This document shows, piece after piece, positions 42,448 through 52,350 of a stretch of 64,000 nt of DNA (within the stretch, counting starts at the first letter, position 1; each line of letters begins with the position of its first letter). Both the position numbers and the translations under genes were made by a program. Origin of the DNA: CAMFTQ01 sp051881615 (GTDB lineage Bacteria; Bacillota; Clostridia; Oscillospirales; Acutalibacteraceae). The stretch lies in contig JBJEQF010000011.1 of the NCBI GenBank assembly GCA_051881615.1, forward strand, positions 3,913-67,912. The letters are read 5' to 3'. A model generated the notes under the pieces. The model saw only the letters and a program-made list of their open reading frames with translations. It was not told the DNA's origin and searched no databases.

Positions 42448-44896
42448 TGACATTCTCTGTTGCAGTGTTGCAATAGAGAATACCACCAATAAATTTGACA
42501 GGCTTTTCGATTATACCGTCCCCGATGCTTTACAGCCTTTTGTAAAGCCGGGTGTGAGAGTATCCGTACCGTTTGGCAGAGCGAACAAAACACGTCAGTC
42601 AATGGTTATGAGTATATCACGCAAGCCTTTGTCAAAAACAGAAAACCTAAAGCAAATAAAATCAGTGCTTGACAGCTCACCTGTTATGACAGAAGAAATG
42701 CTTTTGCTTGCCACATTTATGAAGGAGAGGTACTTCTGCACATATTATGACGCAATAAAGGCGATGCTCCCCGCCGGTATAAATTACAGGGTGACAAGCA
42801 TTTATTCACTTGCAACAGCAAAGACTGAGCAGTACACTATGCTTTCTGAGGAGTATTGCAGGATTGTGGATTTTTTCAAAAGAAACCGCACTCCCCAAAG
42901 ACTTGAAAAGCTGTCAGATGTATTTGGTTATAAGGACAGCACCGTTTTTGACGAGCTTGTTAATATGGGAATCCTCACAAAATCGGAGGACTCATTTCGC
43001 AGAACGGGCGATAAAACAATGAAAATGGTTTCAATCTGTGAGGACTTGCTCGATGAAAGTATAAAGCTCACGCCGAAGCAGAACGAGGTTTTAAGCCTTT
43101 TGCAGACGGCAGGACAATGCTCGGTAAAGGAAATCTGCTATTTTACGGGAGTTACGCAGAGTGTTGTTGACAGCCTTGTAAAAAAGGGAATTGCTTTTTA
43201 TTATAACGAAGAGGTTATGCGCTCGCCAATTAAAAACGGAGGCTATAGCACAAGTAAGGCAATAACTCTTACAGAGCATCAAAAAAACGCATACGACAGC
43301 CTTTTGTCAAAATACAAATCGCAAAAGCCGTGTGTTTCGCTTTTGTACGGTATTACAGGCTCGGGCAAAACGTCAGTCTTTATGAAGCTTATAGACACCG
43401 TGCTTTCAGACGGCAAGAGCGTAATTGTAATGGTGCCTGAAATTGCACTCACACCACAACTTATTTCACTTTTTTCGGCACGCTTCGGCAAAAATGTCGC
43501 CGTAATTCACAGCGGCTTGTCGCTTGGCGAAAGGGTTGACGAGTACAAGCGCATATTAAACGGTGACGCAAAAATCGTTGTCGGCACTCGCTCGGCAGTT
43601 TTTGCTCCTTTTAAAAATTTAGGCCTTATCATCATTGACGAGGAGCAGGAAACAACGTATAAATCAGAAAACACTCCTCGCTATCACGCAAGAGATGTCG
43701 CAAAATTCCGCAGTATGCACCACAGCTGTATGCTTTTGTTAAGCTCTGCAACGCCTGATGTTGAATCCTACTACTACGCAAAAACAGGCAGGTACTCGCT
43801 TACAACGCTTTCACAGCGTTATGGTAATGCCGTTTTGCCGCAGGTTGATGTTGTAGATATGAACGAGGAGCTGTCAGCAGGCAACACAACAGGCTTTTCG
43901 TCAGAGCTTCTTGAAGCGATAGAGGAAAACCTGAATAACGGCAGACAGTCTATAATACTATTAAACAGGCGCGGTCACAATACGTTTGTGATGTGTCCTG
44001 TCTGCAAAGAGGCTGTTACCTGTCCGAACTGCTCAATTTCGCTTACCTATCACAGCGCAAACAACAGAATGATGTGCCATTACTGCGGTTACTCTGTGCC
44101 TTATACCGACAAATGCCCGACCTGTCACAGCAAGGGACTTCGCTTCGGTGGCGCAGGAACGCAAAGAGCAGAGCAGCAGCTTTACGATTTGTTTTCAGAC
44201 GCAAGAATTCTGCGAATGGATACAGATACCACGATGTCAAAATCTGCGCACGAAAAGAAAATCGGAGCCTTTGCAAACGGCGAATACGATATTCTTGTCG
44301 GCACACAGATGGTTGCAAAGGGACTCAATTTCCCCAACGTAACGCTTGTAGGAGTGCTTAGTGCCGACCAGACGCTCTACAGCGACGATTACCGAAGCTT
44401 TGAGCGTGGCTTTTCGCTAATGACGCAGGTAGTAGGCAGAAGCGGCAGAGGCGACAAAAAGGGCAGGGCAATAATCCAGACATATACTCCGGAAAACCCG
44501 ATAATCTATCTTGCCGCAGAGCAAGATTACGATAAATTTTTTGAAAGTGAAATAAAAATCCGCAAAGCAATGCTCTATCCGCCGTTTGCCGATATTTGTC
44601 TTGTCGGCTTTGTAGGGCAGGACAGCAAAGAAACGGTAGAAGCGAGCAAAGCGTTTTTGTCAATGCTTATTTCACTTGCAAAAGAAAAATACGACAATAT
44701 GCCACTTCGTGTTTTAGGACCGTCAGCGGCGGCAGTTGTAAAGGTTAATAATAAATACAGATACAAAATAATAGTCAAATGCAGAAACGACAGGCGGTTT
44801 CGTGAAATGCTCAGAACGCTGTTATCGCAGTTTTCAGAAAACAGGCAGTTTGCAAAAATAACTGTTACAATAGATACAAAACCGCTTTATTTTTGA
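42440..44896 (+). CDS. priA: Primosomal protein N' (replication restart helicase)
   Basis: The 818-residue helicase has the N-terminal DNA-binding domain (RLFDYTVP...), Walker A GITGSGKT, box II DEEQ (DEEH in E. coli), two zinc motifs between about 520 and 560 (CPVCKEAVTCPNC, CHYCG, CPTCHSKG) and a helicase C-terminal domain with QVVGRSGRG. It reloads the replisome at stalled forks. It overlaps rpoZ by 8 nt; def follows. Confidence 0.97.
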   Translation: MNNDILCCSVAIENTTNKFDRLFDYTVPDALQPFVKPGVRVSVPFGRANKTRQSMVMSISRKPLSKTENLKQIKSVLDSSPVMTEEMLLLATFMKERYFCTYYDAIKAMLPAGINYRVTSIYSLATAKTEQYTMLSEEYCRIVDFFKRNRTPQRLEKLSDVFGYKDSTVFDELVNMGILTKSEDSFRRTGDKTMKMVSICEDLLDESIKLTPKQNEVLSLLQTAGQCSVKEICYFTGVTQSVVDSLVKKGIAFYYNEEVMRSPIKNGGYSTSKAITLTEHQKNAYDSLLSKYKSQKPCVSLLYGITGSGKTSVFMKLIDTVLSDGKSVIVMVPEIALTPQLISLFSARFGKNVAVIHSGLSLGERVDEYKRILNGDAKIVVGTRSAVFAPFKNLGLIIIDEEQETTYKSENTPRYHARDVAKFRSMHHSCMLLLSSATPDVESYYYAKTGRYSLTTLSQRYGNAVLPQVDVVDMNEELSAGNTTGFSSELLEAIEENLNNGRQSIILLNRRGHNTFVMCPVCKEAVTCPNCSISLTYHSANNRMMCHYCGYSVPYTDKCPTCHSKGLRFGGAGTQRAEQQLYDLFSDARILRMDTDTTMSKSAHEKKIGAFANGEYDILVGTQMVAKGLNFPNVTLVGVLSADQTLYSDDYRSFERGFSLMTQVVGRSGRGDKKGRAIIQTYTPENPIIYLAAEQDYDKFFESEIKIRKAMLYPPFADICLVGFVGQDSKETVEASKAFLSMLISLAKEKYDNMPLRVLGPSAAAVVKVNNKYRYKIIVKCRNDRRFREMLRTLLSQFSENRQFAKITVTIDTKPLYF

Positions 44897-44916
44897 TAAT
44901 TTACGAGGTGAAAACT

Positions 44917-45381
44917 TTGGCACTTAGAAATATTGTAAAAGAGGGCGACAGCGTTCTCAACAAAAAATGCAGAGAGGTAGTACGATTTGACGAGCGACTT
45001 TGGTCCTTGCTTGACGATATGGCAGAAACTATGCACAAGGCACAGGGCGTTGGTCTAGCCGCACCTCAGGTGGGCATTCTTCGCAGAGCAGTTATTGTTG
45101 ATGTCGGCGACGGAGTAATCGAGCTTATCAACCCGAAAATCATAATGTACTCGGGCGAGCAGGAGGGCTCAGAGGGCTGCCTTTCATCACCGGGAGAATA
45201 CGGTATCGTAAAACGTCCCTTAAATGTTACTGTAAAGGCACAGGACAGATTCGGCAAGGAATTTACCGTAAAGGGCAGTGAGCTTAAAGCACGTGCATTC
45301 TGTCACGAGCTTGACCATCTTGACGGCATACTGTTCAAGCAAAGAGCTGAAAGAATGCTGTTGCCGGAGGAGCTTAAGTAA
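44917..45381 (+). CDS. def: Peptide deformylase
   Basis: The 154-residue metalloenzyme removes the formyl group from nascent chains. Motifs GLAAPQVG, EGCLS and HELDH are all present. TTG 44917 is the start: GAGGTG lies 6 nt upstream and the resulting ALRNIVKEGD N-terminus is typical. The next gene, fmt, shares a base with its stop codon. Confidence 0.96.
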   Translation: MALRNIVKEGDSVLNKKCREVVRFDERLWSLLDDMAETMHKAQGVGLAAPQVGILRRAVIVDVGDGVIELINPKIIMYSGEQEGSEGCLSSPGEYGIVKRPLNVTVKAQDRFGKEFTVKGSELKARAFCHELDHLDGILFKQRAERMLLPEELK

Positions 45382-46298
45382 TGAATATAGTTTTTATGGG
45401 AACGCCTGATTTTGCAGTGCCGAGCCTTTTGTCGCTTGTAAAATCTGAGCATAAGGTATTAGCCGTTTTCACTCAGCCGGACAAGCCAAAGGGCAGAGGT
45501 TATACATTGACGCCTCCTCCTGTAAAGGTTTGCGCAGCTGAAAATAACATTCCTGTCTATCAGCCGGAAAAGGTAAAGGACGGCACAGCCTTTGAAATAA
45601 TCAAAGAGCTTGCTCCTGACGTAATTGTTGTAGTTGCATACGGTAAAATTCTGCCAAAGAATATTATCGACTACCCAAAATACGGCTGTATAAATGTTCA
45701 CGGCTCACTTTTGCCGAAATACAGAGGAGCAGCTCCCATCCAGTGGGCAGTTTTAAACGGCGAAAGTGAAACAGGCGTTACAACAATGCTTATGAACGAG
45801 GGACTTGACACAGGCGATATACTGCTCAAATCAGTAACGGAAATAGGCGAAAATGAAACCTCGGGCGAGCTTTTCGACCGACTTATGACAATGGGTGCAG
45901 ATTTACTTCTTGAAACGCTCGACGGACTTTCAAAAAATAAGCTCACACCTATAAAGCAGGACGACAGCCTGTCAACGTATGCAAGCGTACTGGATAAATC
46001 TCTTTGTCAGATTGACTGGAATAAATCAGCCGTTGAGGTTCATAACAAGGTAAGAGGTCTGTCACCGTGGCCGGTAGCCGTAACGATGTTAAACGGCAAA
46101 AGAGTGAAAATTCATAAAACAGAGGTTTCGGACGGCTCAGGCGATGCAGGAGAAATTATTTCTCTTAACCCTCTGACCGTAGCCTGCAAAAGCGGTGCGG
46201 TAAAAATAATCACTCTACAGCTTGAGGGCAAAAAAGCTATGGACAGCAAATCGTTTCTTGCAGGACATAAGCTGAGTGTCGGCGAAAAATTCGGATAA
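45381..46298 (+). CDS. fmt: Methionyl-tRNA formyltransferase
   Basis: The 305-residue enzyme formylates initiator Met-tRNA. It has FMGTPDFAVPSL, the formyl-folate site NVHGSLLPKYRGAAPIQWA and the catalytic D in GLDTGDIL. It starts at the last base of def, a widespread pairing of formylation and deformylation. Confidence 0.97.
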   Translation: MNIVFMGTPDFAVPSLLSLVKSEHKVLAVFTQPDKPKGRGYTLTPPPVKVCAAENNIPVYQPEKVKDGTAFEIIKELAPDVIVVVAYGKILPKNIIDYPKYGCINVHGSLLPKYRGAAPIQWAVLNGESETGVTTMLMNEGLDTGDILLKSVTEIGENETSGELFDRLMTMGADLLLETLDGLSKNKLTPIKQDDSLSTYASVLDKSLCQIDWNKSAVEVHNKVRGLSPWPVAVTMLNGKRVKIHKTEVSDGSGDAGEIISLNPLTVACKSGAVKIITLQLEGKKAMDSKSFLAGHKLSVGEKFG

Positions 46299-46320
46299 CA
46301 AAACTTTGGGAGGAATATAA

Positions 46321-47028
46321 TTGTTTCAGACATTATTCTATATAGACTGGACGTATTGGGTGTTTGTAATCCCTTGCGTAATCATATCGGCAATTTGCAG
46401 TGCAAATGTAAACAGCACCTTCAGCAAATATTCTAAAATTCAGAATTCAAGAGGTATTACAGGCGCACAGGCGGCGCAGAGAGTTCTGCAAAGCAACGGT
46501 GTAACAGGCGTCAGAATTGAAATGGTATCGGGGCATCTTTCTGACCATTTCGACCCTCGCACAAACGTAATCAGGCTATCTGAGTCGGTTTATAACAGCG
46601 CAACTGTAGCGGCTGTCGGAGTAGCGGCTCACGAGGCAGGCCACGCAGTACAGCACGCACAGGGCTATGTGCCGAACAAAATCCGCAGTGCTATTGTACC
46701 TGTTGCAAACATCGGCTCAAAAATCGGCTGGATACTGATTGTTCTCGGCTTATTCCTGCCTGTTGAGTACGCTGTTGTGCTAAACATCGGTCTTATACTT
46801 TACAGTGCGGCTACTGTTTTTACAATCGTTACACTGCCTGTTGAATTCAACGCTTCGTCACGTGCTATGAAAACAATCAGAAATACAAATCTTTTGTCAG
46901 ACAGCGAATGCACAGGTGCGAAAAGAACTCTTCAGGCGGCGGCTATGACGTATGTAGCGGCGGCACTTACTTCAATATTACAGCTTTTAAGACTTATCCT
47001 GATAGCAAACAGAAGAAATAACCGTTAA
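46321..47028 (+). CDS. yugP: YugP-type membrane zinc metallopeptidase
   Basis: A 235-residue protein with an N-terminal membrane helix, the zinc site HEAGHAVQH (about 102-110), two central helices and a C-terminal helix. The DHFDPRTNVIRLSESVY sequence before the site is characteristic of YugP. The start is TTG 46321 with GGAGG at 7 nt. Function is unproven; a membrane quality-control role is usually assumed. Confidence 0.92.
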   Translation: MFQTLFYIDWTYWVFVIPCVIISAICSANVNSTFSKYSKIQNSRGITGAQAAQRVLQSNGVTGVRIEMVSGHLSDHFDPRTNVIRLSESVYNSATVAAVGVAAHEAGHAVQHAQGYVPNKIRSAIVPVANIGSKIGWILIVLGLFLPVEYAVVLNIGLILYSAATVFTIVTLPVEFNASSRAMKTIRNTNLLSDSECTGAKRTLQAAAMTYVAAALTSILQLLRLILIANRRNNR

Positions 47029-47038
47029 GGACGATACA

Positions 47039-48379
47039 ATGATAAATCCAAGAACAGCCGCTTTTAATGTGCTTTTAAAAATAGAAGAGGATGGGGCATA
47101 CTCAAACATAGCGCTCAACAGCGCAATAAAGGAGTATGAGCTAAAGGGAATAGACGCCGCCTTTATGTCGGCTATAGTTTACTCGGTGCTTGAAAGACAG
47201 CTGACACTCGACTATATTATAAACCGTTATTCAAAGCTGCCGCTTAAAAAAATAGAAACAAAAACGCTTATAATTCTGCGTCTGGGTGTTACACAGCTAC
47301 TCTTTATGGACAAGGTTCCCGAAAGTGCCGCCGTAAACGAGAGCGTAAAGCTTGCTAAAAAGAAAGGCCTGCAAAAATCCTCAGGCTTTATAAACGGCAT
47401 TTTACGCAGTATAGCACGTGCCGAGGTAAAATACACTCTGCCCGATAAAGAAAAGGACTTAGTAAAGCATCTCTCTGTAAAATATTCCTGCCCGACATTC
47501 CTAATTGACCTGTGGCTTGAAAGCTACGGTGAAGAAAACACGGTCGGCATACTTGAAAGCTTAGCAAACCGCCCTGTTCTTACAGTAAGGGTAAATACGC
47601 TGAAAACAGACAGGCAAAGCGTAATCAAATCACTTGAAAAGCAGAATGTAAGGGTAAGTGAAGTACCGTTTTCAGACAATGCGCTATATTTGGAAAACAC
47701 AGGCTCAATAGAAGGTCTTGATTCATATAAAAACGGCGAAATCTATGTTCAGGACGCTTCCTCACAGCTTTGTGTAAACGTGCTTTCGCCAAAGCCAAAT
47801 GACAGAGTTCTTGACATCTGCTCTGCGCCGGGCGGTAAAGCCTTCACAAGTGCTATGCTTATGCAAAATAAAGGCGAGATTTTAGCCTTTGATATGTACG
47901 AGCATAAGCTAAAGCTTATAAACAGCTCGTCAAAAAGGCTCGGAATTAACATCATAAAAACAGCTATACGTGACGGCGAAAATGATAAGGCAAAGCTGCC
48001 GCTTGCCGACTGCGTTTTGTGCGACGTGCCCTGCAGCGGCTTTGGCATAATCAGACGCAAGCCTGAAATACGTTACAAATTAGATACAAACCTTGACAAC
48101 CTTGCCGATATACAGTACCGTATATTGTGTAATTCGTCACAGTACACCGCAACAGGTGGTGTTCTTGTGTACTCAACCTGCACCTTAAACCCTAAAGAAA
48201 ACGGCAACAATGCCGACAGATTTTTACAGGAGCATAAGGACAGCTTTGAGCCGATAGAAATTAAACTGCCAAACGGCATAAAACGGGGGATAGACGAGCC
48301 GTCAAATCAGCTCACGCTTTTCCCTCATATCAGCAACACTGACGGCTTCTTCATCAGTGCCTTTCGCAGAGTGAAATAA
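47039..48379 (+). CDS. rsmB: 16S rRNA (cytosine-967-C5) methyltransferase
   Basis: The 446-residue protein has an N-terminal NusB-like RNA-binding domain (1-140) and a SAM methyltransferase with DICSAPGGKAF, DVPCSGFG and YSTCTLNPKENG, which provide the two Cys of m5C methyltransferases. It follows yugP by 10 nt. Placement between fmt and rlmN is the usual Firmicute order. Confidence 0.95.
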   Translation: MINPRTAAFNVLLKIEEDGAYSNIALNSAIKEYELKGIDAAFMSAIVYSVLERQLTLDYIINRYSKLPLKKIETKTLIILRLGVTQLLFMDKVPESAAVNESVKLAKKKGLQKSSGFINGILRSIARAEVKYTLPDKEKDLVKHLSVKYSCPTFLIDLWLESYGEENTVGILESLANRPVLTVRVNTLKTDRQSVIKSLEKQNVRVSEVPFSDNALYLENTGSIEGLDSYKNGEIYVQDASSQLCVNVLSPKPNDRVLDICSAPGGKAFTSAMLMQNKGEILAFDMYEHKLKLINSSSKRLGINIIKTAIRDGENDKAKLPLADCVLCDVPCSGFGIIRRKPEIRYKLDTNLDNLADIQYRILCNSSQYTATGGVLVYSTCTLNPKENGNNADRFLQEHKDSFEPIEIKLPNGIKRGIDEPSNQLTLFPHISNTDGFFISAFRRVK

Positions 48380-48402
48380 TAAACTAAAAAGGAGTGCTTT
48401 CG

Positions 48403-49437
48403 GTGACAGACATAAAGTCTATGACCAAAAATGAAATAGAAGCTCTTGTCACCGAAAACGGTTTTCAGCGGTTTCGGGCAAATCAGATTTTCGGCTGGAT
48501 AAACAAGGGAGTAACTGATTTTGATCAGATGAAAAATATCCCCACTGATTTAAGAGAAAAACTAAAATCAATTTGTTACATTTCTGTTGCAACTATTGAA
48601 AAAAAGCTTGTTTCAAGCTATGATAATACAGTTAAGTATCTGTTCAAATTTAATGACGGCGAATGTGTTGAGTCGGTAGTTATGAGCTACCGCCACGGCT
48701 ATACGATCTGTATTTCAACTCAGGTCGGGTGCAAAATGGGCTGTACGTTCTGCGCAACAGGCAAAAGCGGATTTTCACGCAGCTTAACGCCGTCTGAAAT
48801 GATTTGTCAGATAGAAAGCGCACAAAGAGATTTGAACATAAGAATTTCAAACATTGTACTTATGGGTATGGGCGAACCGCTTGATAATTTTGACAACGTA
48901 TTAAGGTTTTTAAGCCTTGTATCATCGCCCGAGGGACTTTGTATCGGTATGAGGCACATTTCGCTTTCAACCTGCGGTATAGTGCCTAAGATTTATGAGC
49001 TTGCAGATAAAAAGCTCGGCATAACGCTTTCTGTTTCGCTTCACGCACCAAATGATAAAATAAGAAGCACCACAATGCCGATAAACAAAAAATATCCCAT
49101 AAGCGAGCTTTTAACTGCCTGCAGCTATTACGCAAAGCATACAGGCAGACGTGTTTCGTTTGAATATGCTATGATAGACGGCGTAAATGATTCTGATGAA
49201 AACGCAAGGGAGCTTGCAGACAGATTGCAGGGAATGCTCTGCCACGTCAATCTGATACCCGTAAATTCGGTAAAGGGTTCAGACTATAAAAAAAGCGGTA
49301 AATTAAGACAGCAATCGTTTATAGATATACTTTCAAAAAAAGGAATAACAGCAACCGTAAGGCGAACACTCGGCAGTGACATATGTGCGTCCTGCGGTCA
49401 GCTTAAAAGAAATCAAGAGGAAAAAGGAGGTAAATAA
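48403..49437 (+). CDS. rlmN: Dual-specificity 23S rRNA/tRNA adenine-C2 methyltransferase
   Basis: The 344-residue radical-SAM enzyme methylates A2503 of 23S rRNA and A37 of some tRNAs. The cluster motif is CKMGCTFC, the methyl-carrier Cys regions are present (GSDICASCGQL at the end), and VLMGMGEPLDN is conserved. GTG 48403 is the start, 8 nt after AAGGAG; the earlier GTG 48394 overlaps that site. Confidence 0.95.
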   Translation: MTDIKSMTKNEIEALVTENGFQRFRANQIFGWINKGVTDFDQMKNIPTDLREKLKSICYISVATIEKKLVSSYDNTVKYLFKFNDGECVESVVMSYRHGYTICISTQVGCKMGCTFCATGKSGFSRSLTPSEMICQIESAQRDLNIRISNIVLMGMGEPLDNFDNVLRFLSLVSSPEGLCIGMRHISLSTCGIVPKIYELADKKLGITLSVSLHAPNDKIRSTTMPINKKYPISELLTACSYYAKHTGRRVSFEYAMIDGVNDSDENARELADRLQGMLCHVNLIPVNSVKGSDYKKSGKLRQQSFIDILSKKGITATVRRTLGSDICASCGQLKRNQEEKGGK

Positions 49438-49438
49438 C

Positions 49439-50164
49439 TTGGAAGTTTTCAGCAAAAGTGACATAGGTCTTGTCAGAAACGAAAATCAGGACAGCAGCCG
49501 CTTCGGAGTTATTTCCCCAAGCTGTGTCTGGGCGATAGTCTGTGACGGAATGGGCGGTGCAAACGGAGGAAAAACAGCAAGCAGCACTGCTGTTGAATAT
49601 ATCAGCGATAAAATTGAAAAGCTATATAATGACAGCCTGAGCAAGGACGATATTGCAACCTTTCTGACAGAGATAGTCGCAAACGCAAATCTTAAGATTT
49701 TTGAAAAGGCGACTAAGGACATAGAGCTTACCGGTATGGGTACTACGTGCGAGCTTGTGCTTGTAAAGGATTCTGTTGTTCACGTAGTTCATGTCGGCGA
49801 CAGCCGAACATATGCAATCCGAGGCGGTAAAATCAGACAACTCACAGAAGATCACTCTGTAGTGCAAGAGATGGTTCGCAGAGGAGAGTTGACACAGGAG
49901 CAGGCTCTAAATCACCCTAACAAGAATTTTATCACAAGAGCGCTCGGTATAATGCCCGAGGTTCACCTTGATTACATTGAGGCAAACTTCAATTACGGCG
50001 ACGTATTGCTGCTTTGCACAGACGGACTGACTAACTGTGTTTCCCCTGCCGATTTAGTCAAAATCGCTCACGAAAACAGGGGCAACGATATGATAGACAA
50101 GTACATTCAAAAAGCCATAGAGGGCGGCGGAACAGACAACATAACAGTAACGGTTATTTATTAA
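49439..50164 (+). CDS. prpC: PP2C-type Ser/Thr protein phosphatase
   Basis: The 241-residue phosphatase has the PP2C motifs: IGLVRNENQDSSRF, VCDGMGGANGG, VHVGDSRTYAI, LTEDHS and a final GGTDNITV. TTG 49439 sits 8 nt after GGAGG, and starts right after the rlmN stop. It should remove phosphates placed by PrkC, encoded 13 nt downstream. Confidence 0.96.
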   Translation: MEVFSKSDIGLVRNENQDSSRFGVISPSCVWAIVCDGMGGANGGKTASSTAVEYISDKIEKLYNDSLSKDDIATFLTEIVANANLKIFEKATKDIELTGMGTTCELVLVKDSVVHVVHVGDSRTYAIRGGKIRQLTEDHSVVQEMVRRGELTQEQALNHPNKNFITRALGIMPEVHLDYIEANFNYGDVLLLCTDGLTNCVSPADLVKIAHENRGNDMIDKYIQKAIEGGGTDNITVTVIY

Positions 50165-50177
50165 GGAAGTGAATTTT

Positions 50178-52277
50178 ATGGATAAATATGTCGGAAAAAA
50201 GCTTGACGGCCGCTATGAAATAAGAGAGCTTATCGGAGTAGGCGGTATGGCAAACGTCTATCATTGCTATGATACGGTAGATGACAGAGAGGTAGCCATC
50301 AAAATCCTCAAGGACGAATTTTTAAATAACGATGATTTTATACGCAGATTTAAAAACGAATCAAAGGCAATCGCAGTTTTGTCGCACCCCAATATTGTAA
50401 AGGTGTATGACGTAAGCTTCGGCGATATGATTCAGTATATAGTTATGGAGTATATTGACGGCATTACCCTAAAGGAATATATAGACCGTCAGGGCGTAAT
50501 CGACTGGAAAGAGGCCCTCCACCTAACAACGCAGATTTTAAAAGCGTTACAGCATGCGCACGAAAACGGTATTGTTCACCGTGACATAAAACCGCAGAAT
50601 ATTATGCTTTTACAGGACGGCACAATTAAGGTGACCGATTTTGGTATTGCACGTTTTTCAAACAATGCAACTCGCACAATGACAGATCAGGCTATAGGCT
50701 CTGTTCACTATATTGCGCCTGAGCAGGCAAGAGGAGAAATCACAGACGGAAAAACGGATATTTATTCCGTTGGCGTAATGCTTTATGAAATGCTTACAGG
50801 CAAGCTGCCGTTTGAAGCAGACAACGCAGTTTCCGTTGCTCTTATGCAGCTACAATCAACTCCTAAAAAGCCTCGTGCAATTAACCCTTCAATCCCTCAG
50901 GGACTTGAAGAAATCACCCTCAAGGCTATGCAGAAGGTGCCGACAGCACGTTACGTTTCGGCGGTAGATATGCTCAACGATATTGAACGTTTCCGTTTAA
51001 ATCCGGGTATAAGCTTTAAGTACGGCGGGTTTGTTGATAACGAGCCGACAAAGTACGTCAAAAAAATCGGTGATACAGGGCAGGATAACAGAAGAAAAAG
51101 CGATTATAACGACCAATACGGCTCACAGCGTGAAAAGCCACAGCGTTATGATGATGACGACGAGCAGAAAGCTCCCAGAAATTCACTGTCTGTTATCAAG
51201 GGCGTATTGATTGCCGCTGTTTTAGTCATTATAGTTTTCGGCACAATGGCTTCAATTCGAGCCTGTAACAGCACCCAGGCAAAAAATGTTGACGTGCCGA
51301 ACCTGATGGGTATGACGCTCTCTGACGCTATGGAGCAGTACAAGACTAAGTTTAATCTTATCTGTGAAACTGATTTTGACCAGACAAAGGAGCTTGGTAC
51401 AATCATTGATCAGGACCCCCAGCCTAACTCAAAGCAGATTAAAGAGGGCTCTTCAATTACCATTACCGTAAACGGACAGGACACACTGGTAAGCACTCCG
51501 TACGTTATAAACGATTCGGAATCAGACGCCGTAAAGGCTATAAAAGAAAAGAACCTGTCACCGCAGGTGCTTTATATCGAGGATCCTCACACAACAGTCG
51601 GCTATGTCAGAGAAATTTTCCCGAAAGCCGGTGTTAAGGTGAACATCGGTTCAACTGTTTACGTTTATGTTTCAAAGGGCAACAGAACAGACGAAAAGGT
51701 AGAAATACCAAACGTAACGGGTATGTCCTTTGCAAATGCACAGGCACAGCTTAAAGAAAAAGGACTTGAAGCAGTCTACACCGTTGATGAGGAATGCACT
51801 AGACCTAAGGACGAGGTTTTGGAGCAATCTCCGCTTTACGGCGGCAAGGTTGAAAAGGGCTACAAGGTAAATCTTGTAATCAGCGGCGGTAAGGAAACTG
51901 AAAAAGAGGTTGAAATCCACGTTGACCTGCCGACAGGCGTAACCGATACAGTAGCTCTTTCCGTTATAGTTGACGGAGTTGTAGATGATACAAATTCAAA
52001 GAACGTAGTGCCTAAATACAGCAGTACCTATTCTGTAAAGCTAAAGGGTACAGGCAAGTCAACTGTTGTAATTGAGCTAAACGGCGAGGTTTACAGAGAG
52101 TATGTTGTTGAGTTTGCGACAGGCACAGTGACAAATACAATTATGTACAGCTATCCGCCTACAGAGCCGACAACGCAGGAAGAAACCACAGAGCCCGACT
52201 CGGATCCGAATACCGAGGATGATACCGAGCCTGTGACAGAAACACAGGACGAAGATCCTGATTATAACGAAACGTAA
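50178..52277 (+). CDS. prkC: PASTA-domain Ser/Thr protein kinase
   Basis: The 699-residue kinase has the active residues: GVGGMANVY loop, VAIK Lys42, HRDIKPQN (Asp136) and DFG (154-156). One membrane helix (about 341-361) leads to three PASTA repeats (about 371-572), which bind muropeptides or lipid II in relatives. A beta-rich domain and a Thr/Glu/Asp-rich tail end the chain. ATG 50178 is preceded by AAGGAA. With prpC it forms a wall-sensing phosphorylation pair. Confidence 0.97.
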   Translation: MDKYVGKKLDGRYEIRELIGVGGMANVYHCYDTVDDREVAIKILKDEFLNNDDFIRRFKNESKAIAVLSHPNIVKVYDVSFGDMIQYIVMEYIDGITLKEYIDRQGVIDWKEALHLTTQILKALQHAHENGIVHRDIKPQNIMLLQDGTIKVTDFGIARFSNNATRTMTDQAIGSVHYIAPEQARGEITDGKTDIYSVGVMLYEMLTGKLPFEADNAVSVALMQLQSTPKKPRAINPSIPQGLEEITLKAMQKVPTARYVSAVDMLNDIERFRLNPGISFKYGGFVDNEPTKYVKKIGDTGQDNRRKSDYNDQYGSQREKPQRYDDDDEQKAPRNSLSVIKGVLIAAVLVIIVFGTMASIRACNSTQAKNVDVPNLMGMTLSDAMEQYKTKFNLICETDFDQTKELGTIIDQDPQPNSKQIKEGSSITITVNGQDTLVSTPYVINDSESDAVKAIKEKNLSPQVLYIEDPHTTVGYVREIFPKAGVKVNIGSTVYVYVSKGNRTDEKVEIPNVTGMSFANAQAQLKEKGLEAVYTVDEECTRPKDEVLEQSPLYGGKVEKGYKVNLVISGGKETEKEVEIHVDLPTGVTDTVALSVIVDGVVDDTNSKNVVPKYSSTYSVKLKGTGKSTVVIELNGEVYREYVVEFATGTVTNTIMYSYPPTEPTTQEETTEPDSDPNTEDDTEPVTETQDEDPDYNET

Positions 52278-52350
52278 GCGGTAAATCTGCTGACTGCGTT
52301 TTTGAGCGATGCTTTATCGTAAATTACCATAGATTGTCGGTGACAAAAAT

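Noticed and set aside
43993..44361. 122-residue frame inside priA
   Set aside because: It overlaps the zinc and helicase motifs of priA in another frame and has no supported start.
52278..52350. Possible terminator or small gene between prkC and rsgA
   Set aside because: Only weak dyad symmetry and no T-run are visible, so I leave it as plain spacer.
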